A stretch of 31,713 nt of DNA from an uncultured Collinsella sp. (GTDB lineage Bacteria; Actinomycetota; Coriobacteriia; Coriobacteriales; Coriobacteriaceae). A model generated the notes under the pieces. That model made no database searches. It had not been told where the DNA came from and saw only the letters and a list, made by a program, of their open reading frames with translations. The position numbers were made by a program, and so were the translations under genes. Shown in pieces: positions 15,691 through 24,965 of this stretch. Each line of letters opens with the position of its first letter. Position 1 is the stretch's first letter. The stretch spans positions 1 to 31,713 of the forward strand of contig CAUBOH010000021.1 of the NCBI GenBank assembly GCA_958437495.1. The letters run 5' to 3'.

Positions 15691-16710
15691 TTACTCGGTA
15701 TCCTTCATGGGCGGCATGGGCTTCCAATTGGGGTCCTTTATGATCTTGCGGGCATCTTTCATGCCGCGGCGCAGCGCCGGAATGCCGGTCTTAAAGCATT
15801 TGTCGACCGCGGCCAGGCGAATGAATTCCTTGCAGAAGGTCGCGGCATTGCCCAGGAGGAACAAGATGGGGTGGTAGTCACCGTAGATCTGCATATAGCG
15901 AGCGAGGAAGCCTCGGTTGCGCATGATGTAGTAGCGGTTGGTGTCGCTCGTGGAGTTGAGCTGTCGTTTGCCGGCGATGTCCCAGTTAGAGACGGCGCGG
16001 GCGCGCTTGAGGACCACGTCGGCGACCACGGCGGCGGGGAAGTGCTGGCTGGCGACATAGCCGTAGCAGGCGTCGTCGCCATAGATGAAGAAGCGCGCAT
16101 CGGGCAGGCCGATCTTGTCGACTACGCGACGCGAGAACAGGCCGCCCTCAAAGCACAACTGGTTCATAGGACGATAGCCCTCGGGGCCCAAGTCCCACTT
16201 GGCGATGGGGTTGGGAATGCCGAGCGAAAGGATGAGCTGGTACTGCCAAAAGAAGGCGCCGCCGTCGAAGTCTAGACGGGAACCCTGGATGACGTCGTAG
16301 CGGTCGGTCCACTTGGCCAGGCGCTCAATACCTTCAGGGATGACGAGCACGTCGTCGTCCATGACCCAAAACCACTGAGCGCCAAGGTCGTAGGCGCACT
16401 TGGTGCCGGCGGAGAAGCCACCTGCGCCGCCGCCGTTTTTGAGCTGCGGCGCGTAGATAACGCGGTCGGTGCCACCCTTTACATCGGGCTGATCGGCGTC
16501 GATGCCCCACAGGTTGGCCAGGCGCTCGTTGAATGCGGCGCACATGGCCTCGGTCTCGCGCGAGTTCTCGTTATCGACGATCACGATGCGCCAAGGTGTG
16601 GCCGTGAGCTCGGTCATGGAATCGAACAGGTTAGCCAAGAGCTCCTGGCGCTTATAGGTGACGACAACGATGGCGAGCTTGTCGATGGGGGCGGGAAGGG
16701 TGGAAGTCAT
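15691..16710 (-). CDS. GT2 glycosyltransferase, galactofuranosyltransferase-like
   Basis: A 339-residue GT-A enzyme that would transfer a sugar from a nucleotide donor on the cytoplasmic side. It opens with IVVVTYKR (residues 14-21), followed by LKNGGGAGGFSAG (90-102) and the metal-binding triad VMDDD (116-120). The GGAGGFSxG and DDD combination is typical of GlfT-like and rhamnosyltransferase-like GT2 enzymes. AAAGGA lies upstream of the ATG. It converges on the AAA-ATPase-like gene with 24 bases between them, and its 5' end faces the GT operon across a 370-base gap. Confidence 0.8.
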   Translation of the reverse strand: MTSTLPAPIDKLAIVVVTYKRQELLANLFDSMTELTATPWRIVIVDNENSRETEAMCAAFNERLANLWGIDADQPDVKGGTDRVIYAPQLKNGGGAGGFSAGTKCAYDLGAQWFWVMDDDVLVIPEGIERLAKWTDRYDVIQGSRLDFDGGAFFWQYQLILSLGIPNPIAKWDLGPEGYRPMNQLCFEGGLFSRRVVDKIGLPDARFFIYGDDACYGYVASQHFPAAVVADVVLKRARAVSNWDIAGKRQLNSTSDTNRYYIMRNRGFLARYMQIYGDYHPILFLLGNAATFCKEFIRLAAVDKCFKTGIPALRRGMKDARKIIKDPNWKPMPPMKDTE

Positions 16711-16783
16711 GGGGAATATATCCTTTCACGCGCAGCGGTCGAGCGCTGCACGGAAGCTATCGAATGCGTCCGTAGGACGGCAC

Positions 16784-16969
16784 CTATTGTAAAGGGTCGC
16801 TGCGCCATGTTGGCAAGGTTTGAATAAAACGCAGGAACCTGCCATGGGCGAGGTGACTGCTATACGTAACATTGATGTGCTTATTGCTGCTTGAGAGTAC
16901 GAGCGTTTCAGCGACCGCGATTAAGCGCAGCGCTTCGATGGATATGTTGCGTGCGGCGTTGGGCTGCAT
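16784..16969 (-). pseudogene. Remnant of an acyltransferase-3 type membrane protein
   Basis: The ATG at 16969 has GAAAGGAAG upstream and begins MQPNAARNISIEALRLIAV. This matches the way acyltransferase-3 (OafA-like) proteins open, typically RNxSIELLRxIAM before the first membrane helix. After about 20 residues the similarity stops and the frame closes at 61 residues, so only the first part of a roughly 350-residue gene survives. Acyltransferases of this type decorate surface glycans, which fits the glycosyltransferase neighbours. The match is from memory of the family and is short. Confidence 0.4.
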
Positions 16970-16988
16970 GACTTCCTTTCGCATCGGT

Positions 16989-17017
16989 TTGCCTCTGCGG
17001 GCTCCATAGATTATATA
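16989..17017 (+). promoter_or_regulatory. Sigma-70-type promoter of the glycosyltransferase operon
   Basis: TTGCCT (16989-16994) and TATATA (17012-17017) are separated by exactly 17 bases. The expected start near 17024 leaves a leader of about 57 bases before the first GT gene at 17081. Confidence 0.6.
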
Positions 17018-17080
17018 AACGCCCGTTGGCACGTCAGCCCTTTGATACCATTAGCGACAGGTATTTCCTAAGGAGCACAT

Positions 17081-18184
17081 TTGTCTACTAATTCCTCTGG
17101 CAGCCCTGTCCTGTCGCTGCTCATTCCCATCTACAACGTTGAGCGCTACCTGCGCGAGTGCCTCGATTCCGCCGTGGCGCAGACGCTCAAAGACATCGAG
17201 ATTATCTGTATCAACGACGGCTCTACCGACGATTCGCCGGCGATTATCCGCGAGTACATGGAACGCGATGCGCGTGTGAAGATGATTGATAAGGCCAACA
17301 GTGGCTACGGCGACTCTATGAACCGCGGGCTCGATATGGCGCGCGGCAAGTACGTCGGCATTCTGGAGTCCGATGACTTTATGGCGCCCGATGCGCTGGA
17401 AAAGCTCGTGTCAGCTGCCGAGCGCTGCAACGCCGACTTTGCGAAGGCGAATTTTGACTTTTACTGGTCCAAGCCCGAGGAGCGCCGCTCGCTGCACGAG
17501 ATGTTTAAGCCCAAGGACTGCGGCAAGCCGGTGCACCCGAGCGATACGACGCAGTTCTTTAAGCAAAAGCCGTCGATTTGGTCGGCTGTGTACCGCCGTG
17601 ATTTTCTGAAGCGCAACGACATCAAGTTCCTGCCGACTCCGGGGGCATCCTTTCAGGACACGTCATTCGCCTTTAAGGTGATCGCGTGCGCCGACAAGGC
17701 CGTTTACCTGCAGGATGCCGTGCTTTCGTATCGTCAGGACAACGAGAACTCCTCGGTCAATTCTTCGGCCAAGGTCTTTTGCGTCAATACCGAGTATGCC
17801 GAGATTGAACGTTGGATCAGAGAGGAATATGCCCGCGACCACGCAAGCGATGACGTCGCCCGCATGCTCAAGTTCAATCAGCTCATTAAGTACGACTCGT
17901 ATATGTGGAACTACGTTCGCTTGGCCCCCAAATTCTATAAGGAGTTCCTGGTGCGGATGACTAAGGAGTTCCAAGCTGCCTTGGACGCCGGGGAGTTTTC
18001 GCTGGACGATCTTAAACCGTGGAAGCGTGCGAATCTCGCTGCCATCCTCAAAGATCCTGAGGGCTGGGTTGACGAGCATCCGAGTTTTGCGACGGATGGT
18101 GCCTTGGGGCGTGCTAAGTATTACGCCTCGGTTGGAGGCCCAGGCGTGGTCGCCGCATTCCTCATCGAATCGCTGAGGGGGTAG
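17081..18184 (+). CDS. GT2 glycosyltransferase (paralogue 1)
   Basis: A 367-residue GT-A fold enzyme. The nucleotide-binding start is LSLLIPIYNVERYL, with NDGSTD at residues 45-50 and the metal-binding ESDDF at 96-100. The start is TTG at 17081 behind AAGGAG; no ATG fits. Its first 100 residues are nearly the same as those of the gene at 19306, and similarity continues beyond (KPSIWSA, FLPTPGASFQD, YRQDNE), so the two are recent duplicates. It is first in a run of five co-directional GT genes, so it probably adds a sugar during assembly of a surface polysaccharide. Donor and acceptor cannot be read from sequence. Confidence 0.85.
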   Translation: MSTNSSGSPVLSLLIPIYNVERYLRECLDSAVAQTLKDIEIICINDGSTDDSPAIIREYMERDARVKMIDKANSGYGDSMNRGLDMARGKYVGILESDDFMAPDALEKLVSAAERCNADFAKANFDFYWSKPEERRSLHEMFKPKDCGKPVHPSDTTQFFKQKPSIWSAVYRRDFLKRNDIKFLPTPGASFQDTSFAFKVIACADKAVYLQDAVLSYRQDNENSSVNSSAKVFCVNTEYAEIERWIREEYARDHASDDVARMLKFNQLIKYDSYMWNYVRLAPKFYKEFLVRMTKEFQAALDAGEFSLDDLKPWKRANLAAILKDPEGWVDEHPSFATDGALGRAKYYASVGGPGVVAAFLIESLRG

Positions 18185-18190
18185 GTCGGC

Positions 18191-19231
18191 ATGGGAGAGG
18201 CCTCGTGTCCTAAAGCTACCATTGTCGTCCCCGTTTATAACTCTGCGCGCTCCATTCAGCGATGCCTCGATTCGCTGTTGACTCAGTCCGAGCGATCGAT
18301 TCAGGTTGTCTGCGTCAACGACGGTTCGACTGATAAATCTTTAAACGTGTTGCACCAGATTGCGCAGTCTGACGACCGCGTACTGGTGATTGACCAGGAA
18401 AACGCGGGCGTCTCGTGCGCTCGAAATGCCGGAATCGATGCCGCAAAGGGCGAGGTGGTTTTCTTTGTAGACGCCGATGATTACATCGACGCTCAGACTG
18501 TCGAGCGCGTGCTGCAGGCCATGGAGTCGTCGGATGCCGAGGTCGCCGTTTTTGGCGGCGTTTGCGAGCCGTCCGACACCGCACCTAAACGCGTCCAACA
18601 ACTCATGAGCCCCAAAGCGGGCACCTTTGGCGCACGAGATCCCCAGTTGCTGTTCCACGCAAACGCACAGCCCTATGCATGCCGCGCGGCTTTTTCGCGC
18701 GAACTGCTCAATCGCGAAGGCATTCGCTTTGCTCCCGGCTTGGCCTTGGGCGAGGATGTCGTATTCCAATTTGCGGCCTATGCGCTTGCCCGCAAGACCG
18801 TCGTCATGCCGGACAAGTTCTACCACTACGTGATGGAGAACGACTCGGCAACGCACGAGTTCAACAGTGCCGATGCTCGCGCCAAAAAGCTTGACGCCCA
18901 CATGAGAATGCTCGAGGAAGTCTTGGAGGATTGGGCGGTTTACGGCCTTTTGGACCTGTGCCCCGGCGAGCTGATCACTTGGTTCTTGGACCTTATTGTG
19001 TTTGACTTGGCGCGTCTGGACGCCGATGGTTTCCGTCGCGTGGCCGGTCGCGTCAATATGGATTTCACGACGTTTTTGGGACCGGAGTGGGCGGATATGC
19101 CTGCTAAGGGCGCCGTTCGCCGTGTTGCCCATGAGCTCGTTGCAGCGACCTCGGGCGTTTCGATGGCAGACGCCACGCTGTTCTATCTTTCGACCCGCGG
19201 TCTCAAAGCCTGTCTGGAGCGCTTTATCTAA
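18191..19231 (+). CDS. GT2 glycosyltransferase
   Basis: A 346-residue GT-A enzyme. Motifs are TIVVPVYNSARSI, VNDGSTD (residues 42-48), NAGVSCARNAGI (71-82) and DADDY (94-98). The region around GLALGEDVVFQF carries the usual GED acceptor-side motif. It starts 6 bases after the previous gene, with GGGGGTAGG as ribosome-binding site formed by the end of that gene, so the two are one transcript. It is more distant from the genes at 17081 and 19306 than those are from each other. Confidence 0.85.
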   Translation: MGEASCPKATIVVPVYNSARSIQRCLDSLLTQSERSIQVVCVNDGSTDKSLNVLHQIAQSDDRVLVIDQENAGVSCARNAGIDAAKGEVVFFVDADDYIDAQTVERVLQAMESSDAEVAVFGGVCEPSDTAPKRVQQLMSPKAGTFGARDPQLLFHANAQPYACRAAFSRELLNREGIRFAPGLALGEDVVFQFAAYALARKTVVMPDKFYHYVMENDSATHEFNSADARAKKLDAHMRMLEEVLEDWAVYGLLDLCPGELITWFLDLIVFDLARLDADGFRRVAGRVNMDFTTFLGPEWADMPAKGAVRRVAHELVAATSGVSMADATLFYLSTRGLKACLERFI

Positions 19232-19305
19232 TTCTAGGCGCTGCCGTTGTCCGTTGCTTCGCTGCTAAAATAACCCTGTTTCACGCTATTCAACAGGAGG
19301 TTCTC

Positions 19306-20424
19306 TTGCAGAACTCTGATACCCCTAAAGTTTCGCTGCTTGTTCCCATCTGCAATGTTGAGCGCTACCTGCGCGAGTGCCTCGATTCTGCCGTTGCGCA
19401 GACACTCAAGGACATTGAGATCATTTGCATCAACGATGGCTCTACCGATAGCTCGCCGGATATCATCCGCGAGTACATGGAGTGCGATGCGCGCGTCAAG
19501 ATGATCGACAAGGCCAATAGCGGCTACGGCGACTCGATGAACCGCGGCCTGGAGATGGCGCGCGGTGAGTACGTGGGCATTTTGGAGTCCGATGACTTTA
19601 TGTTTGAGGATTCGCTTCAAAAGCTGGTTGCCAAGGCCGACGCCGAGCATGCCGATGTCGTCAAGGGTGACTTTTACTTGTATTGGTCCACGCCCAGCGA
19701 GCGCCGCGAGCTGTTTGGAATTATCGACGAGCATATGACGGGTGCGGCGTATCGCCCCGCCGATCGTCCGGGTATCTTCTACCGCAAGCCTTCCATTTGG
19801 TCGGCCATCTATCGGCGCGAGTTCCTCAACGATAATCAGATTCGGTTCCTTCCCACGCCGGGTGCATCGTATCAGGATGCGGGTTTTAACTTTAAGGTCT
19901 GGGCAAGCGCCGAGCGTGCTGCGTTTATTGCGGATCCCATTTTGTGCTATCGCCAGGATAACGAGAAGAGCTCTGTTAATTCGCCCAACAAGGTGTTTTG
20001 CGTGTGCGACGAATATGCCGAGATGCAGCGCTTTTTGGATGAACGCCCCGAGCTTAAGGCTCAGCTTCAGGGCATTTTAATGCGCATGAAGGTCGATACG
20101 TATCGCTGGAATGATGAGCGCCTGGTCGATGAATTGCGCGAGCAGTTTTGGGAGAAGGCATCTCCCGAGCTCAAGGCCGATTGGGATGCCGGTCGCTTTG
20201 ACCTGTCGCTCTTCGACCCGCGCGGCGAGACCGACTTGCGACTGATGGTCAAGTCGCCCCGCGCCTATATCGATTCGCGCTTTGATTTTAAAAAGCCGGG
20301 CAAGCTCAATACGTTTAAGCACTATTTTAAGATTGGCGGTCTGCCGCTGGTCTGGCGCGTGCTGACGTATCAGCGTACCTACGGCGATAACCCGCATCCC
20401 GATGACGTGCCTGCGGCACAGTAG
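19306..20424 (+). CDS. GT2 glycosyltransferase (paralogue 2)
   Basis: A 372-residue enzyme with LLVPICNVERYL, INDGSTD (residues 42-48) and ESDDF (94-98). It is a close paralogue of the gene at 17081. From VERYLRECLDSAVAQTLKDI through GILESDDFM, only a handful of residues differ and much of the DNA is the same. The C-terminal halves diverge more. The start is a TTG directly behind CAGGAGG, as in its paralogue. A 74-base gap separates it from the gene before. Confidence 0.85.
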   Translation: MQNSDTPKVSLLVPICNVERYLRECLDSAVAQTLKDIEIICINDGSTDSSPDIIREYMECDARVKMIDKANSGYGDSMNRGLEMARGEYVGILESDDFMFEDSLQKLVAKADAEHADVVKGDFYLYWSTPSERRELFGIIDEHMTGAAYRPADRPGIFYRKPSIWSAIYRREFLNDNQIRFLPTPGASYQDAGFNFKVWASAERAAFIADPILCYRQDNEKSSVNSPNKVFCVCDEYAEMQRFLDERPELKAQLQGILMRMKVDTYRWNDERLVDELREQFWEKASPELKADWDAGRFDLSLFDPRGETDLRLMVKSPRAYIDSRFDFKKPGKLNTFKHYFKIGGLPLVWRVLTYQRTYGDNPHPDDVPAAQ

Positions 20425-20436
20425 GAGCGCGTGATT

Positions 20437-21504
20437 ATGACTACCCCTAGGATTTCCGTCGTCGTTCCCATCTACAAGGTGGAGGAGTGTCTGGCCTGGT
20501 GCCTGGACTCCCTGCTTGCACAGGATATGTCCGATTGGGAAGGCGTGCTGGTCAACGATGGTTCGCCGGATGGTTCGCGCGACATCGCCGCTGCCTATTG
20601 CGAAAAGGATACGCGCTTTAAGCTTGTCGATAAGCCCAACGGTGGTCTGTCGAGCGCGCGCAATGCGGGCATCGCTGCGTCCGCGGCGCCTGTCGTTGCG
20701 TTTTTGGATTCCGACGACCGGTTTACCCCTGATGCGTGCCGCGTGATCGTCGATGCCTTTGAGCGTGAGGATTGCGACGTTTTGACCTTTGGCGCAAACC
20801 CGTATCCGTTGGAGGCGGGGTATCCGTGGCTTAACTACGTGTTGAGCCCGCGCGACGTTTCGTTTGAGGGCTATAGCTCCGACCTGCTGTTTAAGGAAGC
20901 GTCTCGCCCCTTTGCATGGCGCACCGCCTGCAAACGCGAGTTTTTGCTGGGCAACGGGATCGTGTTCGACGAAACCGTCAAGTATGGCGAGGACCAGGTC
21001 TTTGATTTTGCCGTGTACGGTCGCTCGCGCAAGACTGTGCTTATATCGAACAAACTGTACGACTATCGCGTGGCACGCAAAGGCTCGCTCATGGACACCA
21101 TGCGCTATGACGACGAGACGCGTCTGTTGGAGCACGTGAAGATTTACTCCGCGGTGCTTGCTGACTGGCAGCGTGACGGTCTCGATGCACAGCATGCCGA
21201 TGACCTGGCGTATTTCCTGTGTGATTTGGTGCTGTATGACGCACTCAGGCTGCTGGGTGCGGACTGCGGCAAGGTGTTTGCTGCCGTCGCCGCGGCGCTT
21301 GCCGGTTCTGCTGTGGGCAGTGATGCTGCGCTCGCACAATGCGCTCCTTCTGTTGCCGCTATGGTGCGTGCGGCACTTGTCGGTAAGGCGCCTGCTGCTC
21401 GTTCGTGCAAAAAGCTCATGTTCGATTACGACGTCTTGAGGTTTGGGCGCTTGGGCGCGTGCAAGCGCATGGCTGCAAACGCTCTGGGAAAGCGAGAAGT
21501 GTAG
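20437..21504 (+). CDS. GT2 glycosyltransferase
   Basis: A 355-residue GT-A enzyme with ISVVVPIYKVEECL, VNDGSPDGS (residues 39-47), SSARNAGIA (72-80) and DSDDR (91-95), plus the later GEDQVFDF. The start was set at the ATG at 20437, nine bases after AGGAG; a GTG at 20431 in the same frame is only three bases from that site. It starts 12 bases after the previous stop and ends directly against the next gene's ATG. Confidence 0.83.
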   Translation: MTTPRISVVVPIYKVEECLAWCLDSLLAQDMSDWEGVLVNDGSPDGSRDIAAAYCEKDTRFKLVDKPNGGLSSARNAGIAASAAPVVAFLDSDDRFTPDACRVIVDAFEREDCDVLTFGANPYPLEAGYPWLNYVLSPRDVSFEGYSSDLLFKEASRPFAWRTACKREFLLGNGIVFDETVKYGEDQVFDFAVYGRSRKTVLISNKLYDYRVARKGSLMDTMRYDDETRLLEHVKIYSAVLADWQRDGLDAQHADDLAYFLCDLVLYDALRLLGADCGKVFAAVAAALAGSAVGSDAALAQCAPSVAAMVRAALVGKAPAARSCKKLMFDYDVLRFGRLGACKRMAANALGKREV

Positions 21505-23991
21505 ATGAGTATCAAGCGTTTGGCGCTTTGCCGCAGTCAGGGTCGCCTGTTTGTGCTGCTTCGTTTTGTCGGCCAGGATATCGCGGGGCTTATTGAGCAG
21601 GAGGGTTCCCAGGCCTTTGCTCACGCGACGACCAATGGCGTTTGCGTGCCGTCTTTGGCACTGCCGGTCGATTATGGCCGCGTGCTTGCGCTTTGTCCCT
21701 CCGTTGCCGATTATGAGCGCGAGCTCGTTGTCTTGGTGCTTCCGTTTATGGACGGCTCTACAATTGACGTCTCATTTGCGTCCGGTGGCAAAAGGCTGGG
21801 TTCTATTCGCCTTGACAGTCGTATTGCCAAGCTTGAATCCAAGATTAACTACAAAGCAAAGCCTGCGATGTGCGCACTCGTTCGCGATGCGCAACGCGGC
21901 GAGTGCTGCGGTCGATACGAGATCGATGCCGTTCGTTATTTACCGGCAGATGAGGGCGCCGTCTGGCGCTATGAGGTTACCTGGTCGGGAGACTCCCAGT
22001 GCACCCCTGAGCTCCAGATCTTCGATACGCATATGTACGCCATCGATGCCACCGTGCATGTGTTTGAGTCGCAGGTCGATGTTCCCCGGCGCAACGGTTG
22101 CCGCGTCAATAAAACGTATCTGAGCGTCGAGATGCCTCAGGATATACGCGATTTTGTCGTGATTGCGACTGATACCACGGGTCAGATCCAAAGCGGTTTT
22201 TGCGCCATGGATGGCCGCCTGTACAACGGCATGGTCGACGACAGCTGGAATCGCATGAAGGATGCACGCGCGGACGACGCGGCCTATCGACGCTGGTTTG
22301 ATCAACATCGCGCAAAGCCGGGCGACTTGACGTGTCAGCGCGTCGCCGCGGCGGCATTCGCCTACAAGCCGCTCATGAGTATTGTGGTGCCGTGCTATAA
22401 GACCGATCGGGTTTACCTGCGCGAGTTGTTGGACTCGGTGCTAGCCCAGAGCTATGACAACTGGGAATTGCTGCTTATGGACGCCTCGCCTGAATGGGAC
22501 GTGGTGGCCACCCTTGCGGCAGGCGCCAACGACGATCGCGTCCGTCGCATCGAGCTTCCCGGCAACGGCGGCATTGTGGTCAATACCAACGCTGGCATTC
22601 AGCAAGCGACGGGCGACTACATCGCGTTCCTGGACCACGATGACATCTTGGAACCGGACGCGTTATTCCACTATGCCGCCGCGCTGAACAAGGCGGCCGA
22701 GGACGAGCGTCCCCAGGTCCTGTTCTGCGACGAGGACATGTTTCAGAAAACGGGGGAGTGGGGCCAGCCGGTCTTTAAGACCAAGCTCAACGTCGACCTG
22801 CTCTATAGCCATAACTGCGTGACGCATTTTCTGATGGTGGAGAAGGCGCTCATCGATCGCATTGGCATGTCTCCGGAAGACGCCGCGGGCGCCCAGGATT
22901 ACGACCTCACGCTCCGCTGCCTTGCGGCGGGCGCGCGGTTTGAGCATGTTGCGCACGTGCTGTATCACTGGCGCGTGCATCCGGGATCGACCGCCGACGG
23001 TTCTGCCGACAGCAAGCCCTATGCCATTGAGGCCGGGCGCCTGGCGCTGCAGCGCCACTTTGATGCGCGGGGCGTTCGCGGAACGGTCGAGGAGACCGAG
23101 ACGCCGTTTGTCTACCGCATGCGCTATGCGCTGCCGGAGCCTACGCCGCTGTTGAGCATCGTAATCCCCACCAAGGACCACGTTGAGACGCTCGACGCCT
23201 GCGTGACGTCGATCGCCCAGAAGGCCACGTATGCCAACTACGAGATCGTCTTGGTGGAGAACAACAGCGAAGCCTCGGAGACGTTTGCGTATTACGAAAC
23301 CCTGCCGGAGCGCGTGACCGCGGCGTCTGACGGCAAGGGCAGCGCGCGCGTTGTGTACTGGTCGGGCGAGTTCAATTACTCCCAGATCATCAACTTTGGC
23401 GTGGAGCACGCCAAGGGCGACTATCTGCTGCTGTTGAACAACGATACCGAGGTTATAAGCCCCGACTTTATCGAAGAGATGATGGGTTATCTGCAGCGTC
23501 CCGATGCGGGCGTGGTTGGCGCCAAGCTCTATTTTGCTGATCATCTGGTGCAGCATGCTGGCATTTTGGTTGGCGTGCGCGGTGCACTTGCCCATGCCAA
23601 CCAGGACTTCTCGGCAAATCGCGAGGGCTACCTTGCCCGTGCTGTGCGTCCCGGCAACTTTAGTGCCGTGACGGGCGCCTGCCAGATGGTCCGACGCGAC
23701 GTATTTGAGCAGGTCGGAGGCTATAACGAGGAATTCGCCGTCGGTTTTAACGACGCAGACTTTTGCCTGCGCGTGTGGGAGGCGGGCTACCGCACCATCT
23801 TTACGCCCTATGCCGAGCTGTATCACTACGAATTTACCTCGCGCGGCAGGGAAGAGGCCAACGAGGAAAAACTGCGTCGCTGGAAGCGCGAGCAAGCGCT
23901 ATTCATGCAACGCTGGCCGGAGTTCTTCCTCGATGGCGATCCGTGGCTCGGGCCGAACCTATCTGCCGAAAGCGAGTATTTCTCGCTTTAG
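21505..23991 (+). CDS. Large two-domain GT2 glycosyltransferase
   Basis: An 828-residue protein with two GT-A domains in one chain. Residues 1-285 form a beta-rich N-terminal region without a recognised motif. Domain 1 begins MSIVVPCYKTDRVY (291-304) with DHDD at 377-380. Domain 2 begins LLSIVIPTKDHVE (549-561) with NNDTE at 645-649. This layout is found in large O-antigen and rhamnan-type glycosyltransferases that add two sugars in turn. The ATG follows the previous stop with no gap, and the ribosome-binding site (AGCGAGAAG) is weak, so coupling is likely. Its 3' end overlaps the convergent ATPase gene by 4 bases. Confidence 0.85.
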   Translation: MSIKRLALCRSQGRLFVLLRFVGQDIAGLIEQEGSQAFAHATTNGVCVPSLALPVDYGRVLALCPSVADYERELVVLVLPFMDGSTIDVSFASGGKRLGSIRLDSRIAKLESKINYKAKPAMCALVRDAQRGECCGRYEIDAVRYLPADEGAVWRYEVTWSGDSQCTPELQIFDTHMYAIDATVHVFESQVDVPRRNGCRVNKTYLSVEMPQDIRDFVVIATDTTGQIQSGFCAMDGRLYNGMVDDSWNRMKDARADDAAYRRWFDQHRAKPGDLTCQRVAAAAFAYKPLMSIVVPCYKTDRVYLRELLDSVLAQSYDNWELLLMDASPEWDVVATLAAGANDDRVRRIELPGNGGIVVNTNAGIQQATGDYIAFLDHDDILEPDALFHYAAALNKAAEDERPQVLFCDEDMFQKTGEWGQPVFKTKLNVDLLYSHNCVTHFLMVEKALIDRIGMSPEDAAGAQDYDLTLRCLAAGARFEHVAHVLYHWRVHPGSTADGSADSKPYAIEAGRLALQRHFDARGVRGTVEETETPFVYRMRYALPEPTPLLSIVIPTKDHVETLDACVTSIAQKATYANYEIVLVENNSEASETFAYYETLPERVTAASDGKGSARVVYWSGEFNYSQIINFGVEHAKGDYLLLLNNDTEVISPDFIEEMMGYLQRPDAGVVGAKLYFADHLVQHAGILVGVRGALAHANQDFSANREGYLARAVRPGNFSAVTGACQMVRRDVFEQVGGYNEEFAVGFNDADFCLRVWEAGYRTIFTPYAELYHYEFTSRGREEANEEKLRRWKREQALFMQRWPEFFLDGDPWLGPNLSAESEYFSL

Positions 23992-24965
23992 TGCGAGGTG
24001 ATGCCAAGATCCGGCAAAGTATCCTTAAGAGCCGCAAGAGCGGAGGGGTTCAAGTACTCCTCGTTCAAGCGGCTTTTGTCATAGTGAAGACGCGTGTCTC
24101 GGGAGCATTCGATGAGTTCTGCAGTAAAGAACTTCTCCCAGCTAAAGAACTTTGAGCTTTCGATATGTTCAGCGGGATTAAGCAGCATCTCCTTAATGTG
24201 TTTGCTGTTGAATAATCCCGACTTCAACACGAGCCATTCAAACGATTCCGGCAGGAATAGCTTGATGTTCTTTCGGCGCTGTAGTGCAGTTGCTTCTGCA
24301 ATTTCTGGTCCGAAGGCGGCGCCGTCGGCAATCACGAGAATATCGTTTTCTGATGCGTCCGTAATGCAGTTGCAAATATTTGATTTCCCGCCCGCGCTGA
24401 TACACCTAACGTTGCTTTTTTTACATAGCAAACTGAAGAATTCAAAACCCGATTTCGAGTCTTCGACGATGACGAGCTCGGGTTTTTCTCCCTTAAATTC
24501 GGTATCACCATAAATGCGATATGTAGAGGTGTAGACACGAGAATAAACGGGATACTTCGTTGTAGTTCGGTTGGTGTTCTTAAGACCGTAGATTTCATCA
24601 ACGCTGTAGGGCAGTCGATGAAGCGACTCCCTGGCGATGATTACGTAGTAGTTTGAGCTACGCTTTGCTGCAGGGGCAAACTCTCTTGATCGAACAAAAG
24701 CGTTGCCTTCGTCAATAAAAACGATGCTGTCGGAAATCTCATGGAGATCCCTGAGCCAGTTCCTTCCATTTACTGTCTTACAGGGAACTTTACAACTTAC
24801 TGTTACGCCGCTTTGTGGCCCTAATTCTTCGTGAGCAGCCACCATATCGATCAACGTCGTTTTGCCCGTAGCGCTGTTGCCTTGAATGATGGTCAGGTTT
24901 CTATTGATTGTTAGTTTAAACTGAACCCGGTTATTTTGAATAATTACCTTGTATGATCCGCGCAT
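23988..24965 (-). CDS. P-loop ATPase paired with a DUF4869 protein
   Basis: A 325-residue protein. Residues 23-40 (NLTIIQGNSATGKTTLID) hold a clear Walker A (GNSATGKT, 29-36), and IVFIDEGNAF (81-90) is Walker B. After residue 160, LVIVEDSKSGFEFF (E168) and DILVIADGAAFG (D204) are spaced like a degenerate Toprim domain, as in OLD-type ATPase-nucleases, though the second Asp of DxD is missing. The ATG at 24965 shares one base with the stop of the upstream gene (TGATG) and has AGGGAG; an ATG 21 bases earlier lies inside that gene. Similar ATPases sit beside DUF4869 genes in many gut bacteria, to my knowledge without a known function. It is AT-richer than the GT genes. Confidence 0.75.
   Translation of the reverse strand: MRGSYKVIIQNNRVQFKLTINRNLTIIQGNSATGKTTLIDMVAAHEELGPQSGVTVSCKVPCKTVNGRNWLRDLHEISDSIVFIDEGNAFVRSREFAPAAKRSSNYYVIIARESLHRLPYSVDEIYGLKNTNRTTTKYPVYSRVYTSTYRIYGDTEFKGEKPELVIVEDSKSGFEFFSLLCKKSNVRCISAGGKSNICNCITDASENDILVIADGAAFGPEIAEATALQRRKNIKLFLPESFEWLVLKSGLFNSKHIKEMLLNPAEHIESSKFFSWEKFFTAELIECSRDTRLHYDKSRLNEEYLNPSALAALKDTLPDLGITSH

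Noticed and set aside
20077..21624. Long minus-strand ORF opposite the GT genes, and a similar one at 22663-23895
   Set aside because: Shadows of glycosyltransferase genes with clear catalytic motifs on the plus strand.
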